Of a DNA stretch of 64,000 nt, positions 53,042 through 64,000 are shown one piece after another. The position numbers and the translations under genes were made by a program. The stretch spans positions 17,686,727 through 17,750,726 of the forward strand of contig OY987245.1 of NCBI GenBank assembly GCA_963920765.1, written 5' to 3'. This DNA comes from Ulota crispa (taxonomy: Eukaryota > Streptophyta > Bryopsida > Orthotrichales > Orthotrichaceae). Position 1 is the stretch's first letter. The number at the start of each line of letters is the position of its first letter. A model generated the notes under the pieces. The model did not search any database. It was not told the DNA's origin and saw nothing but the letters and a program-made list of their open reading frames with translations.

Positions 53042-56000
53042 ATTTTTGTAATGCATATTTTGGGATGTAATTGACAAGGTCTATAAGTCCTTCTCCACTC
53101 TCTTGGTGCAACTTATTGTTCCTTTTTTAATGTTATCAATAATTGTTGTTACTAATGTCTTAGGATCAAATATTCACACATGTACATGTGTATGCCTATA
53201 TACATGTCTGCACATATAGATTATAGCACAATATAAAAGAAAACCTATTTTGAATGAATATAGGAAACGACATAAAAAATTTGAACTGATGAAGTATTAA
53301 ATGTATAATTAGATAGTAAGCTACCAATGAGCATTTTGCATGAATGATGTTATCAAAATTGATTTTCTTAGTTACACAACATGTCCTATAAACCCATTTA
53401 CCAAAGTAAATGCAAGACTGAGCATAATATTAAATTTCTTTCTATACGTTACATGCCCCCCGTGTGCCCCATGTGTCCCATGTGCCCATGTCCTCCATGC
53501 GCATATGCCGCCCATGCGCCCATGTCCCCCATGTGGAGCTGGTAAGTCCGGTAAATGACAATTGAGCAAACAAGTTACCACGTGAATTTCTTTATAAATA
53601 TAGACTTACATAAAAGCAAGGGGCATAAAAATACATGAATATGTAATACATTATTTAATTAGTTCACATATGGAAATAAAAATGCTACATACACAATCTA
53701 TCTATATCTATACTACTAACTGAGTGGGAGGATTTTCCTAAGTGCGTCCTTTTCTAGAACCTTCTAAAATTTGTTGTTGTAAGTTGAAGCAACAAAAGAC
53801 GCCTAAGATATAGAACACCAAGCGTCCTTCAACCATGTCTTTTTCCAAAATATTCTAGAACTTTTTGGTGGAAGTTGAAATAATGAAGGATGCCCAAATA
53901 TAGAACACCAAACATCCTTTAATCATGTTCTAGAAAATCAACAAATCTTTAAGAACCTCCTAGCAAAGCATTAAAGAGTAGCATTGTGATGAAAGCAACT
54001 GGTATTTTTTGGTCTCAAAAATTAACAAAACAAATGGGGCATTAGGATTAGATTCTAAACTAGTTGTGAGATATAATTAATTTTTTGAAAAGTACATCAA
54101 GATTCTATTCTAGACCAATTGATTTGTGAAGTATAAAATTATAGTAAAGTTGAATGCTACATTGACCATATATGACCAGCTCACACAAAGCGTGTGCATG
54201 TATACTAGTACACAATAAAACTCACACCATGTTTTTGTTCAAAACAACCATCTTAGACAAGTATTTGTTAGTTTTGAGTCTTTATGAGTATTTTTAGTAC
54301 CTTGTTAAATGTAAATGAACCTGTATCCTATAAACTAATTCATTTGACACACCAACACCTTAACAAAACTAAATTAGAAATACCATGGTTTAAATATCAG
54401 ACCAAACAGTTTTTCTTGAAGATTTAAAAATCAAAAAATCAAAAATCAAAAATTGAAGATACAAAATTAATTATTTTTTAGTGTATTGTAAAACTGACTT
54501 TACAAGATTAGAAGTAAGATTATTGTGGATTAGCACAATCCATGTCTGGAAGCTCCTCCATACAAATCTACCATTCTTTGTTTTCATTTAAAGCTGGGGT
54601 CTTCAAGCTAGTGCAAGTGACATGACTAGGCAATCTTATAATATCAGTTTCCAAAATCACTTCTTTGTTGTAACTTTTGGGCATCCATATCTTTGTAATT
54701 GGGTTAGGTTGCCAATAATCATGTTTAGCCAGAGCATAAGTTGGTAGAGCTTTTGTTTTGAAATCCTTGTCATTGACTTCAGAAGTTGATGCTTCTAATT
54801 TTTTAAGCTTTGAAGAACTACTGCTTGTGGCGTCACTACATTTAGTCATTTTTTTTACAAGGCCTTCAGTAGAATTGGTGCTAGTTTGTAGTCAACACTT
54901 GTGGCAAAAGAAAAGGAACAATACAATTTTCTTGAAAACACTACTCTTGCTGTATTCATATTTTAGCAAAACTCCTTTCATCTTTTATGAGTTAAGTAAT
55001 TCTAGATCTATACAACAAAAAATAACTTAGTAAAAAAATTGAATTGTTTTGCCAGTCAAATTGTTTTTCTTGAATTATTTTGACTTTCAAAGATTTAGTG
55101 ATGGTGATTAATCAAACTATATAGGTTCAACATATGTACTGAGAAGATCAAAGCCAAATAAAATACTCTTCTGGAGTTATATAATGAACCATGACTTTTA
55201 TTTTAAAGTAAGAACTAGTAGTAAACTATAAAACAAAGTGTAATTGGAACCATGATTTTATAATTAGTAATATAAAAGTGAATTGTAGACCGAAATAAAA
55301 GTAATCCTCACTTGATCAAAGTAAAACCATTTTTCATTTTTTTTCTGGAATACTCAAGACCTTTCAATCTTATCAAAATATGGTAAGTGATTATGTTGTT
55401 TTTAAACACAAAAATGAAGTGATTTTCCTCGTGTGTGGTCTGAAACCCTAATATGCTCCTTGCTCGTTGCCATAGCATTAGTAGCAACTCTCTCCATTGC
55501 TCTTTGTTGCTATCACTTGTAGAAAATTCAATACAAAATCAATAGAATTTCAACCAAAAACTGTTGATTTTTTCTGTGAATTTGGTCAAGTTGATTTGGG
55601 TATTTTTCTGTTGATTTTCTATTGATTATTTACAGTTTTCTGTTAATTTGTTGTTGATTTCTATTATGTATTTTATGTTGTTCAAATCTATTTCTTTTCA
55701 TTTGTAAAATTTTTTTTTCATAGAGTTTGTTTTTATTTTACGAAAATGTGAACTTTTTAGGGATTGGGCAGTTGCCCGAACTTCCGGGCAACTACTGGTA
55801 GTGGGGTTTGAACCTTTCACCCCTCCTCTCACACTCCACAACTTTAGCACATTCTCAAAACCACTAGAGAATGTGCAAATGCACATGCATACATTAGTAT
55901 CTTGATTCTATTTGTACATTAAATGTTCATGTCTTTAGTAATCCAGTAGACTTTGGAGGCTATTTCTGCCCATTAAAGGACTTTTTTTCAAAAAACTTAA

Positions 56001-56397
56001 AACCAAAAAAAAGTTGGTAAATATATTTTACTTTCACCTCCAACAATTTTTTTTGGATTTCAATCTTTTTATCAAAAGTTATGAGCTAAAATCAGAGAAG
56101 GTGTTTAGAAATTTTAAATAAATTGTTTCTTTCCATCCTTTTGATTTTGTTTATAAATTTTTTTTGAAATTCACAAATCTCATAAGGATTGTTGCAGGCA
56201 AAGGTTGGATTCATTAATAATTATTATTTAGTGCTAGTTTTTTGTAAAAAGAACCTTATTTTGTTAAAATAGCCTCCATAGTTTGATAGCTTCAAATAAC
56301 ATGAAGTCGTGAAAAGTTATGGAATTAAAACCTTGCAATTATAAAATCAAAATTCTATAGACTTTTGAATAGTTTTGGATATTTTTTAAGGGCATTA
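53042..56397. other. AT-rich intergenic stretch
   Basis: A GC-rich minisatellite-like patch of catgtgccc units lies at 53,452-53,535. A frame on the minus strand at 54,568-54,849 (SSSSSKLKKLEASTSEVND) has protein-like composition but no known domain. Otherwise nothing apart from the SINE-like segment at 55,700-55,890. Confidence 0.4.
55700..55890 (-). mobile_element. SINE-like segment with tRNA-type B box
   Basis: On the minus strand a perfect B box GGTTCAAACCC lies near 55,806-55,816, about 50 bases after an A-box-like tctagtggttttgag. Just downstream a 9-base inverted repeat, AGTTGCCCG and its complement (55,769-55,792), could fold. No target duplication was found, so this is tentative. 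Confidence 0.3.
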
Positions 56398-56805
56398 ATA
56401 TGTGAACCACACCCTTTGAACTATTGTACCACACCCTTGGGATAAATTTTAGATTTCTACCATCAAAAATTTGAGTTTGAGAATTTTGAATTCAAATTTG
56501 GACTTAGAGACCATGATATTGTCTGGGACCATAAAAAAGGTTGCAATTCAACAACATCCAATGAAAAAGCTTATTTTTTTTACAAACAAAAGTAAAATTA
56601 ACAATTTTCTCCCTAACTAAACTTTTTCATTGGGTGTTGTTGAATTGCAACTTTTTTTTATGGTTCTAGACAACACCATGGTCTCTAAGTCCAAATCTGA
56701 ATTCAAAATTTTCAAATTCAGCTTTTTGATGGTAGAAATCTAAAATTTACCTCGTAATGTGGTATAGTAATTGGAAGGGTGTAGTACACATATCAATTCC
56801 CATCT
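56398..56805. mobile_element. Foldback MITE, GGGAATTGATA family, copy 3
   Basis: The right end is cacatatcaattccc and the left end an eroded ggcattaatatgtg. The arms fold near 56,600. The core gttgcaattcaacaacatcc and its complement ggtgttgttgaattgcaac are shared with copy 2. Confidence 0.7.
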
Positions 56806-57500
56806 TTTAAAGCTTATAAAAATATTTTATAAGATTGTTTTTTTTTAATTCATTTGGTTAGTAATAGAAGGAAAAGTACTAAAAATACCCTTTAAGTCTT
56901 TCAAAATATCAAGTTTACGCTGAAAATATGTGAAACATAAAAAATAGTCCTTATTTTTTGTAGGAATATCAATTATACTCCTATTATTTTGGAAAATTAA
57001 TAAAAAAACTCTTCTATTTTGAAATGTTAAATATATCTTTGTGTTATTTGAAATGTAAAAATCACCTTTGGTTTCTTGTAAGAATTTGCATTAAACTATA
57101 CACTTGATTATCATGTAACACAAAGATATTTTTGGTACTTTTAATCCTTAAGGGACATGTATGATTTCTTCAAAGAGGTGAGGAGCATCATTTATATTTG
57201 TTTGTAAAGAAATTTTGGTATTTAAAACAACAAAATATTGTATTTTTTATATAAAATTTTGTTGAATTAGTGAAGTTGTGTCCAAAAGTATCTAGATCAA
57301 TAAAAAACTATTTTTTTTTTTGTTATTATGGTCATGTGTTTACTTGACTTTAAAGGCTGCTAATTTTAAATCTTACCAAATTGTGAAAAATGAAGAAAAT
57401 AAAAGCAGTCAATGTACACTCAAACTTCTAAAAGATTCTTTTTTTTTAAAAACTTCTTTTATTTTTTAAAACTTCAAAAAAATTTAATGAGGTCCAAAAA
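56806..57500. other. AT-rich stretch, nothing recognised
   Basis: Very AT-rich sequence with homopolymer runs. No gene is supported. Confidence 0.5.
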
Positions 57501-57639
57501 GATTTTAGAAAGATTTCAAAAGCAAACCTCAACTATTGTGATAGTTTTTTTGAAAGTATTTTGATGATTTACAAAAAGATTCCTAAAGGACTCTAATTCA
57601 GTCTAAGAGATTCTATTTCTATAAGTATTTTGAAGTACT

Positions 57640-58225
57640 TTAACAAATTTCATAAAGATTTTAAAAAGATTCTCAAAGATTCCAATAAGGTTTTTATAAA
57701 TTCTTAGAGATTTTCAAAGATTTTTTGAATTTCAAAAAAGATTCTCAAAAGATTTTCAAAGATTCTCAAAGATTCTCAATTGTTCTCAAACATTCTCAAA
57801 GATTCCAAAACACTTGAAAAGATTCCCAAAGATTCCAAATGATTCTCAAAGATTCTCAAAGATTCTCAAAGATTCTCAGAGATTCTCAAAGATTCTTAAT
57901 TTTTCTCAAACATTCTCAAAGATTCCAAAAAAACTTGAAAAGATTTCTGAAGATTTCAAAAGATTCTCAAAGATTCCAAAAAAACTTGAAAAGATTTCTA
58001 AAGATTTCAAAAGATTCTCAAAGATTCCAAAAAAACTTGAAAAGATTTCAAAAGATTTCCAAAAATTCATGAAGATTCTAAAAGATTCTCAAAGATTCTA
58101 AAATCTCAAAAAGATTCTTAAATATTCTTAAAAATCCTGAAAAGATTCTCAATGATTCCCAAAAGATTCTTGAAGATTCTTAAAGATTCACAAAAAATTC
58201 CCAAAGATCTTCAAAAGATTCCAAT
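57640..58225. repeat. Minisatellite of AAAGATTCTC units
   Basis: Dozens of decamer-like units (aaagattctc, aaagattcca) lie within a higher-order 54-base repeat containing aaaaaaacttgaaaagattt (three copies at about 57,925-58,060). The open frames here (FSKIPKKLEKISKDF) are repeat read-through. Confidence 0.85.
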
Positions 58226-58629
58226 TTTTTTGTTGATTTAGATAATGGCGTTCAAATCAACAAAACATATTTAGTTTTACAAAATTCTGTTAAATTAGTC
58301 AATTAGCGTGGGCAAGTGCCCAAATCAACAAGAAACTGTTGGTTTTCTGTTATTTTGGAAGGAGTTTTCTACTAGTGTATTTTATTTTATTTTATTTTTT
58401 TTTTGCATTTTACAAAGCTTCTATTGCAGTTCCACTTTACTTACATATTTCTTATTTTTTAGAGAATCAATCCTTGCAAAGATAACAAGGTAAGGGAGGG
58501 GAAGAAAAGGGAAGGATAATGTGGAAATTGATGTTGTGCAAGTGTTTTTGTGTAGTTAATGGGTTTAATTGTGCATGTTTATTTCATAGGTTGGATACTT
58601 TGCAATGTACTACAAATACCTTGATGGCA

Positions 58630-59338
58630 TAACTAAGACTCATCAACAAGTTCCGGTTATCCCTTGAGCTTTTTGTCAATTGCCAAGAGATGGCTAATGT
58701 TGCTAGTATTGTGAAAGAGCTATGTGGAGGTTTTGAGCATGTGAAGGTGATGGAAATGCAATTTTTTAGAGGATGGTAGTTCAAATTGCAACTTGAAGAT
58801 TTCTTGGACGAGTTTTCAGATTTAGATCAGACATCTCCTGCTTGAATTTATTGCCAAGATTTAGTTGGTCCTATTCCACTTTTGACACATTGGACATAAC
58901 ATTTAGATGAGCTTTAACGTCAATTTGCTCTATCATCAATAAATGCTAAGAATGTACGCAGGGTTCACATACTTCAAGATTCTAAACTTGATCCCTTGTA
59001 TAAGTGTGGTTGTCATGTTAATGCTGCGAATCTTGAATCTTTGTTGATGCATCCTACTTTTGGATCTTTTATGCAGAACTTACAAAATCCATCCCTACCA
59101 ACAAAAGAGGATTTTGCATTTGTACGGGAATTTTGTTTGAAGAATTCAGGATTTTATAAGAATGCGCATAATCAACAAGTTACATTTACGGCGTTGCTGC
59201 TTTCTTATTTGAAGATGAAGATCAATAACTTTGAGATTGATGGATACATTAAAAATATGGCAAGATTTCCGGTTTACTCAGTAGTTAAGGTTAAGAATGA
59301 GCTAGACTCAAGTGTCGCAGATAAGTTTTTCCAAAGAT
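58630..59338 (+). pseudogene. Unrecognised protein-coding relic
   Basis: In one frame it reads LSLELFVNCQEMANVASIVKEL, a stop, FKLQLEDFLDEFSDLDQ, further stops, then RRVHILQDSKLDPLYKCGC and a clean stretch to VADKFFQR and the stop at 59,338. At least four in-frame stops lie before 58,925. Codon use and the absence of low complexity suggest real former coding sequence, probably from a transposable element. I do not recognise the family. Confidence 0.5.
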
Positions 59339-59423
59339 AGAAGTACTATGCAAAGCTTTGTAATACTGCTCAAGCTAGCAAAAATTCACTAGCTATTTTC
59401 AATAAATATATAAGCATATAAAT

Positions 59424-59427
<4 letters not shown>

Positions 59428-59471
<44 letters not shown>
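59428..59471. repeat. (TA)n microsatellite
   Basis: About 22 uninterrupted TA dinucleotides. Confidence 0.95.
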
Positions 59472-59472
<1 letters not shown>

Positions 59473-60475
59473 CCATGACTGATTAAAAAAAACCGAATAT
59501 GCAAAAAAAGTAAAAACTATACTAAATTTTTTATAAATCTCCATGGATATTGAGTACGACCAATGTATAACTTGTTTAAAACTAATCTACCTTTAATTTA
59601 TAATTTTGTGGCCACTGTACTACTACAGAGTCATGACTATGTTAAGACTTGATTGTTAGTAATTGATAATTAAGTTGCAACTACAATGCAACCAAAATTA
59701 AACATTGCCTATATTGAATAGAAATAATGGTATAACTAGACCGTAAGAAAAAAAACTACAAACCTATATTTGTTTTACAACCTTATGATTGGTAGGCAAA
59801 TCAAAGGGACAACTTTAGTATAATTAAATTGCTTATATTATCATAAATTCACTATAAGTTGCAGTTACATAGGAGTATTAAAAAAAATTGAAAAGTCACA
59901 CATGTCACATACTTAATTGCAGGATGATTATAAGTAAACTAGAAAACAATAATTGTCTATTTGGTTGAATTTATACTAAAATCAATTTTTGAAAAAACTT
60001 CAGAAATAATTGTATAGTGACTTCATTATAATTGTAATACTATTGTATGATAAATGCTTGGAATATAAGATATTACAAAATATAAATGTTTCAATTCATT
60101 TATTTGTAGAAAATTGATCAAAAAATTTGAAAATACAACAATTAGTAGTCAAACATTTGTGCATCAGGTTTATATTAATGGATACATTTGAATTAGTGAG
60201 AAAATTTTCATGCAATGAAGAAAAAATTAGGGCAAAAAGATCAAGCCTTCTAAATTTTAGAATGACAGTGGATGAAATGTTGCAATTGTTTCTGCAAGTG
60301 TATCCAAAATGACTTAATTACAAGTAGTATAATATGATTGGATTTTACTAGATTACAATTTGGGCATTTTTAGTTGTATATCAGTGAAACTTTGTCATAA
60401 ATAATTATATAGCAATTATAAACAACAAATTTTTATTTCTTTTTTTCTACTAGTTTAAGAACCAAAGTTATAAAA
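59472..60475. other. AT-rich stretch, nothing recognised
   Basis: No supportable gene. The 61-codon frame at 60,127-60,312 has no known motif. Confidence 0.4.
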
Positions 60476-60665
60476 AAAATTGTGATGTCACAAGAACTGA
60501 AGTTGTAATATCACAAGACTCAGAGTTGTGATAGCACAAGACTTGGAGTTGTGATTGCAAAAGACTTGGAGTTGTGATTGCAGAAGACTCGGAGTTGTGA
60601 TTACACATGACTTGGAGTTGTGATCTCAAAAAAACTAAAGTGATATCACAAAAATTGAATTTGTG
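60476..60665. repeat. Tandem repeat of about 29 bases
   Basis: About six units of gttgtgattgcacaagacttggagttgtgat type. Shorter relatives recur near 62,225-62,310 and 62,455-62,510. Confidence 0.75.
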
Positions 60666-62872
60666 TCATACGTTTGGGGAGAACTGACTTTTAGTTATAA
60701 ATTAGCCAAATTTTTAAAATTACGTAAATGAAATAAAATTTGATAAATTCACTTTTGACCATCAAAACATATTTTTAAAAAACTGGCTGAGTTATAATTT
60801 AATCTTCCAAAAATTTAATTGAATTTGCAATTATAATTGGTGATGGGCTACATGAAATTTGAAATTGTAGGAAATGAGCCTATGAACTTTTCTGTGATAA
60901 GTAATTATTTAGACCTTTCAAAGAAAACTTGAATATTTTTTGAACAGGTGAAGAATACATGTAGGGCATGGTTACTTGGAGTTATACGGTAGTGTGACAT
61001 GGGTTTTGTTTTTTATTAACTAAAAATTGTTAAAATTGAATTTCTACAAAATGCCAAGAAACAAATATTAACAAAATTTGTGAAAAATGAGTAAAAGCTG
61101 TGACAAAAAATTTACTCATCTAATGCCAATGTTTAAAGGGTTTTGAATTACCAGTACCTTGAACCGTTATCAATTTAATTTAAACTTGTTACACACATCC
61201 ACTTCCATTCATAGTGGATATTATGAAAATTGTACCATTTCTATTTTTATTATCCCTTGAAATTAAAAAAGACATGATATTTTGTTTGTATTGAGTATAT
61301 GAAAATTAGTAAAAGTATGTACTTACAAAATTAAAATCATTTTTATTTTATATAAATATAAACCAACCTCTTTAGTCTTTTTGGGTGAAAATAATAATTA
61401 TTTTGTCAACGCAAAGACTAAACTCATGTCACACTACAATACTTTTCAAACAAGCTATCATAATTTTTCTTGTGTTGTCTAAATTCAATGTGTTGTACAA
61501 CTATTATACACAAGCATTTTTTTTTCAAAATATAATGAAAACTAAAGTCAAGAATAAACTCACATCAAAAAATTTGGAAACAATGATAAGAAATGCTTTA
61601 GAAGGACTGGATCAAAATTTTGATGATGGAAATTATGAAGCGGTTCATTTTTGAAACAATGGTGTTAAATTTAGATATTTTTACTCTAGTCCAAAGAGAT
61701 ATTTGACCTCAAGTTTAGATGATAGTTGTAAAGATATTTTTGAAGAAGCATTATATAATGAAATTTGATTTGCATGTCTTGTTGATGTTCTAATGAGATA
61801 TAAAATAATGTGTGGATTTCTAGTTTATAATTCAATGTTCATTTCTTGAAAACTAAATTTATGGCCCCAACATGGTGGAACTTGACTTGGATCAAAATCT
61901 GGGCAAGGATTTTTAAGTATTGGCTGGGAGAAATCTAATTGTTAGGTTGTTTTTGCCTTTATTACAATTTTGGTGTGGTATGCACCTCAAAAGCCAAAGA
62001 TGGATCTTTTTACAACATTTGTAAGAAGAAAGAAATTCAATACAATGCACTAAAATTTAGATTTTAGCTGAACTAATTTTTAAAGCTTAGTAATTCATTC
62101 AAGTGAAAAAAAGAATCAAAGGCTACTAGCCAACTAAAAAATAAATGTTTGGGATATAGCCATTTAAGAAAAATCAAGTAGCCTAGAAAAGAATAAAAAA
62201 TGTACCAGTTTTTACAAAAATCCTCCATAGATTGTGGTTGTAATATCACAAGGACTAGAGTTATGATATTATAGAGGTGAAAATGTGATATTATAGAAAC
62301 CACGGTGATTTTAGTACTATAATAGGTGCTCAAATAGATATTGGCACTTGCTATAATATGCGTTCACCATTAGGGTTTTATAAGAATTTTTGTATGTTAG
62401 ATAGAATGCAAAATAACACTTTCTATACATTTTCAAATTATATTTATGTGATAATATCAAAGAAACTAGAGATGTGATTTTACAAAGGTCACGGTGATTT
62501 TAGTCATACAATTACAAGATAACAATGTGTTAGTACAACAACTTATGAAATGGCAATTCAATATAAAATGTGATTAAAACAAAGCTTAGAAATCGTTTAA
62601 ATACAAAACATCTTGAGAGCGTACTAAGGGTAGCAATAAAAGAATCCTCTGAAGATTTTAACTATATATCAATTGTTGCTATTGAATTATGGTAAAATTT
62701 AGCAAAAAAGAGGCATGTGTATACTCACCTTATAAAATATCTTAGTACTATTGTTGTATAGAAGATGAACATGATCATTTAGTTTTATAATCATATCTGT
62801 GCCATTGACTAACCTTGTGTGGGAGATGAATATGATATTTAGGTTTTATAATGTTATATGTAAGGTTGGTCA
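60666..62872. other. AT-rich stretch with a possible transposase scrap
   Basis: At 61,530-61,655 the frame KNLETMIRNALEGLDQNFDD recalls the C-terminal end of hAT-type transposases, but it is too short to claim. Nothing else is recognised. Confidence 0.3.
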
Positions 62873-63848
62873 TTAACCCCTAAAGGATTGTTGTCCCCTC
62901 GAGGGCCAAGTGGGTTTTGAGCATGTACTTACAACTAAACTACTTTGTGTGATTTTCAAAAAAATTTATGGAAGATGGGGAATTTATGGTCTGTGTGAAC
63001 ATCTAATTATTTCTTCATTCCAACATTTATTGAAGAAATTATGCATGAATTTTTGAAAAACGAGGGAGGGCATGCAGCCCAAAACTTCTTTAAATTTATA
63101 TTTTTCTAAAATAAAACTTTGAAATTGGATCTTTAGATTTATACATATGTAGGAAGCTTTGAATCATTCAATTTTGATTAATGAGATGAAAGTTATGAGA
63201 AGTTTTAGTTTGCGTATAAATATGGGACTCTCAAACCTCCATTCCTTTTTGTCCTTGCAAAATTTGGTGCTAACTTTTTTGAGCAAATTGTGTATTTGTT
63301 TTTTGAGTTTTTTTTTCCAAGTTGTAGTAGACTAAGATTCCTTGGTTTTTGCCATTTGGATCACAATAATTCAGATTTTGGAATTTCACATGTATCCTCC
63401 AATTTTGCCTAGTGTATGTATATGCAAATTTCATGGCCTTAGGGCATTGCAAAGATTTTAGAAAGTCTAAGTCACACGTCCAATTCATTTAAAAATTCTC
63501 CCACACTTTCCCAACCTGGTCTTCTACATGGATAAAATAAACCTCAACTTTGTGTAGAGCAATTTTTTTGATATAGGAGAGGTTCAAGCCTTCTAAAGTT
63601 TTTGGACAACAGAGAAAAAAACTATTTTTTGCACTTCAGATGTTCAATTACTCACTCCTCTACATTTAGAATGAGCTAATTTTTTCCCACAAGTTCCTTC
63701 CATAGTCTAGGGCAAGATCCTATTGTTGGATACAAAAATAAAAATAAAACATTTTTTCTACCTTTCTATTAATTGCCCTAGAACTCTAGAAGTGATAGTT
63801 TTTCAATGACTTCTATAGATAAAAGGGCTCAGTCCTTTTAGAGGTCAA
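62873..63848. mobile_element. TTAA-flanked TIR element (piggyBac-like), copy 4
   Basis: It starts TTAA-CCCCTAAAGGATTGTTG and ends CAGTCCTTTTAGAGG-TCAA, where the right TTAA is mutated. The interior resembles copy 2 (gagatgaaagttatgag, tttgcg). About 975 bases, non-coding. Confidence 0.6.
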
Positions 63849-64000
63849 CTTATTTATAGATTTGTTTTTTGCAAACCTCAAAACAAATTCCACCTCATCA
63901 AAATGTGAGAGATGAAAATCTTTGGTTATTTTAATGGAGAAGGTTTAATCTAGGTTCAAATCCTGCCAATGATATGTGGTGGTGTTTCCTTTGTGTGAAA

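Noticed and set aside
54568-54849. 93-codon minus-strand frame (SSSSSKLKKLEASTSEVND)
   Set aside because: No domain, no neighbouring exon or splice signal, and composition explained by local AT/Ser-rich sequence.
57814-58101. A 95-residue FSKIPKKLEKISKDF repeat protein
   Set aside because: It is read-through of the AAAGATTCTC minisatellite; a second frame is open in the same place.
61530-61655. hAT transposase C-terminus
   Set aside because: Only about 20 residues resemble the family; no upstream core or terminal repeats found.
63945-63985. tRNA-like B box ggttcaaatcc near the window end
   Set aside because: No A box, cloverleaf or CCA-side stem can be formed upstream; chance match.

Overview
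This is nuclear DNA of a land plant: AT-rich, gene-poor, with GT-AG introns, plant transposon relics and many small inverted-repeat elements. The only ordinary cellular gene I recognise is a plant-type CDC5 (CDC5L/Cef1, a MYB-domain spliceosome protein), and this copy is broken. Other coding relics resemble repeat-borne protein families that I associate, from memory only, with bryophytes, lycophytes and ferns. A seed-free plant is therefore my best guess, but it is an inference.

Layout. 0.7-4.1 kb (minus): multi-exon, damaged gene with a bacterial-style DNA methyltransferase fold. 4.09-5.79 kb: 1.7 kb promoter-like repeat that recurs inverted at 42.03-43.73 kb, each copy firing outward into a start codon. 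6.4-7.7 kb (minus): relic of a protein with a ParB-like CDGNHR motif (written CDRNHR here). 9.97-14.28 kb (plus): relic of a zinc-finger plus DDE-type transposase-like protein, divergent from the previous one. 15.4-19.4 kb: three foldback elements. 20.2-24.0 kb (minus): seven-exon CDC5 pseudogene. 24.4-26.6 kb: MITEs. 27.7-33.2 kb: two satellite arrays of hairpin-like units. 33.4-36.2 kb: a TTAA-flanked element and a Tourist-like element. 36.7-41.1 kb: PIF/Harbinger pair (Myb-like plus strand, transposase minus strand, convergent). 43.8-64 kb: almost no coding sequence; TTAA elements, MITE families, a Mutator-like foldback, minisatellites and one unrecognised coding relic at 58.6-59.3 kb.

How it fits together. 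No recognised gene looks intact. Many premature stops in unrelated relics sit where Trp or Arg is expected, read as TGA or TAG, which fits long decay by cytosine deamination of methylated repeats. The methyltransferase-like, ParB-like and transposase-like relics lie side by side in the first 14 kb. They may be pieces of one large, undescribed plant mobile element, or of several. The sequence alone does not decide this.

All family assignments were made by eye from motifs. Repeat boundaries are exact only where target-site duplications are quoted; others are good to about 10-30 bases.
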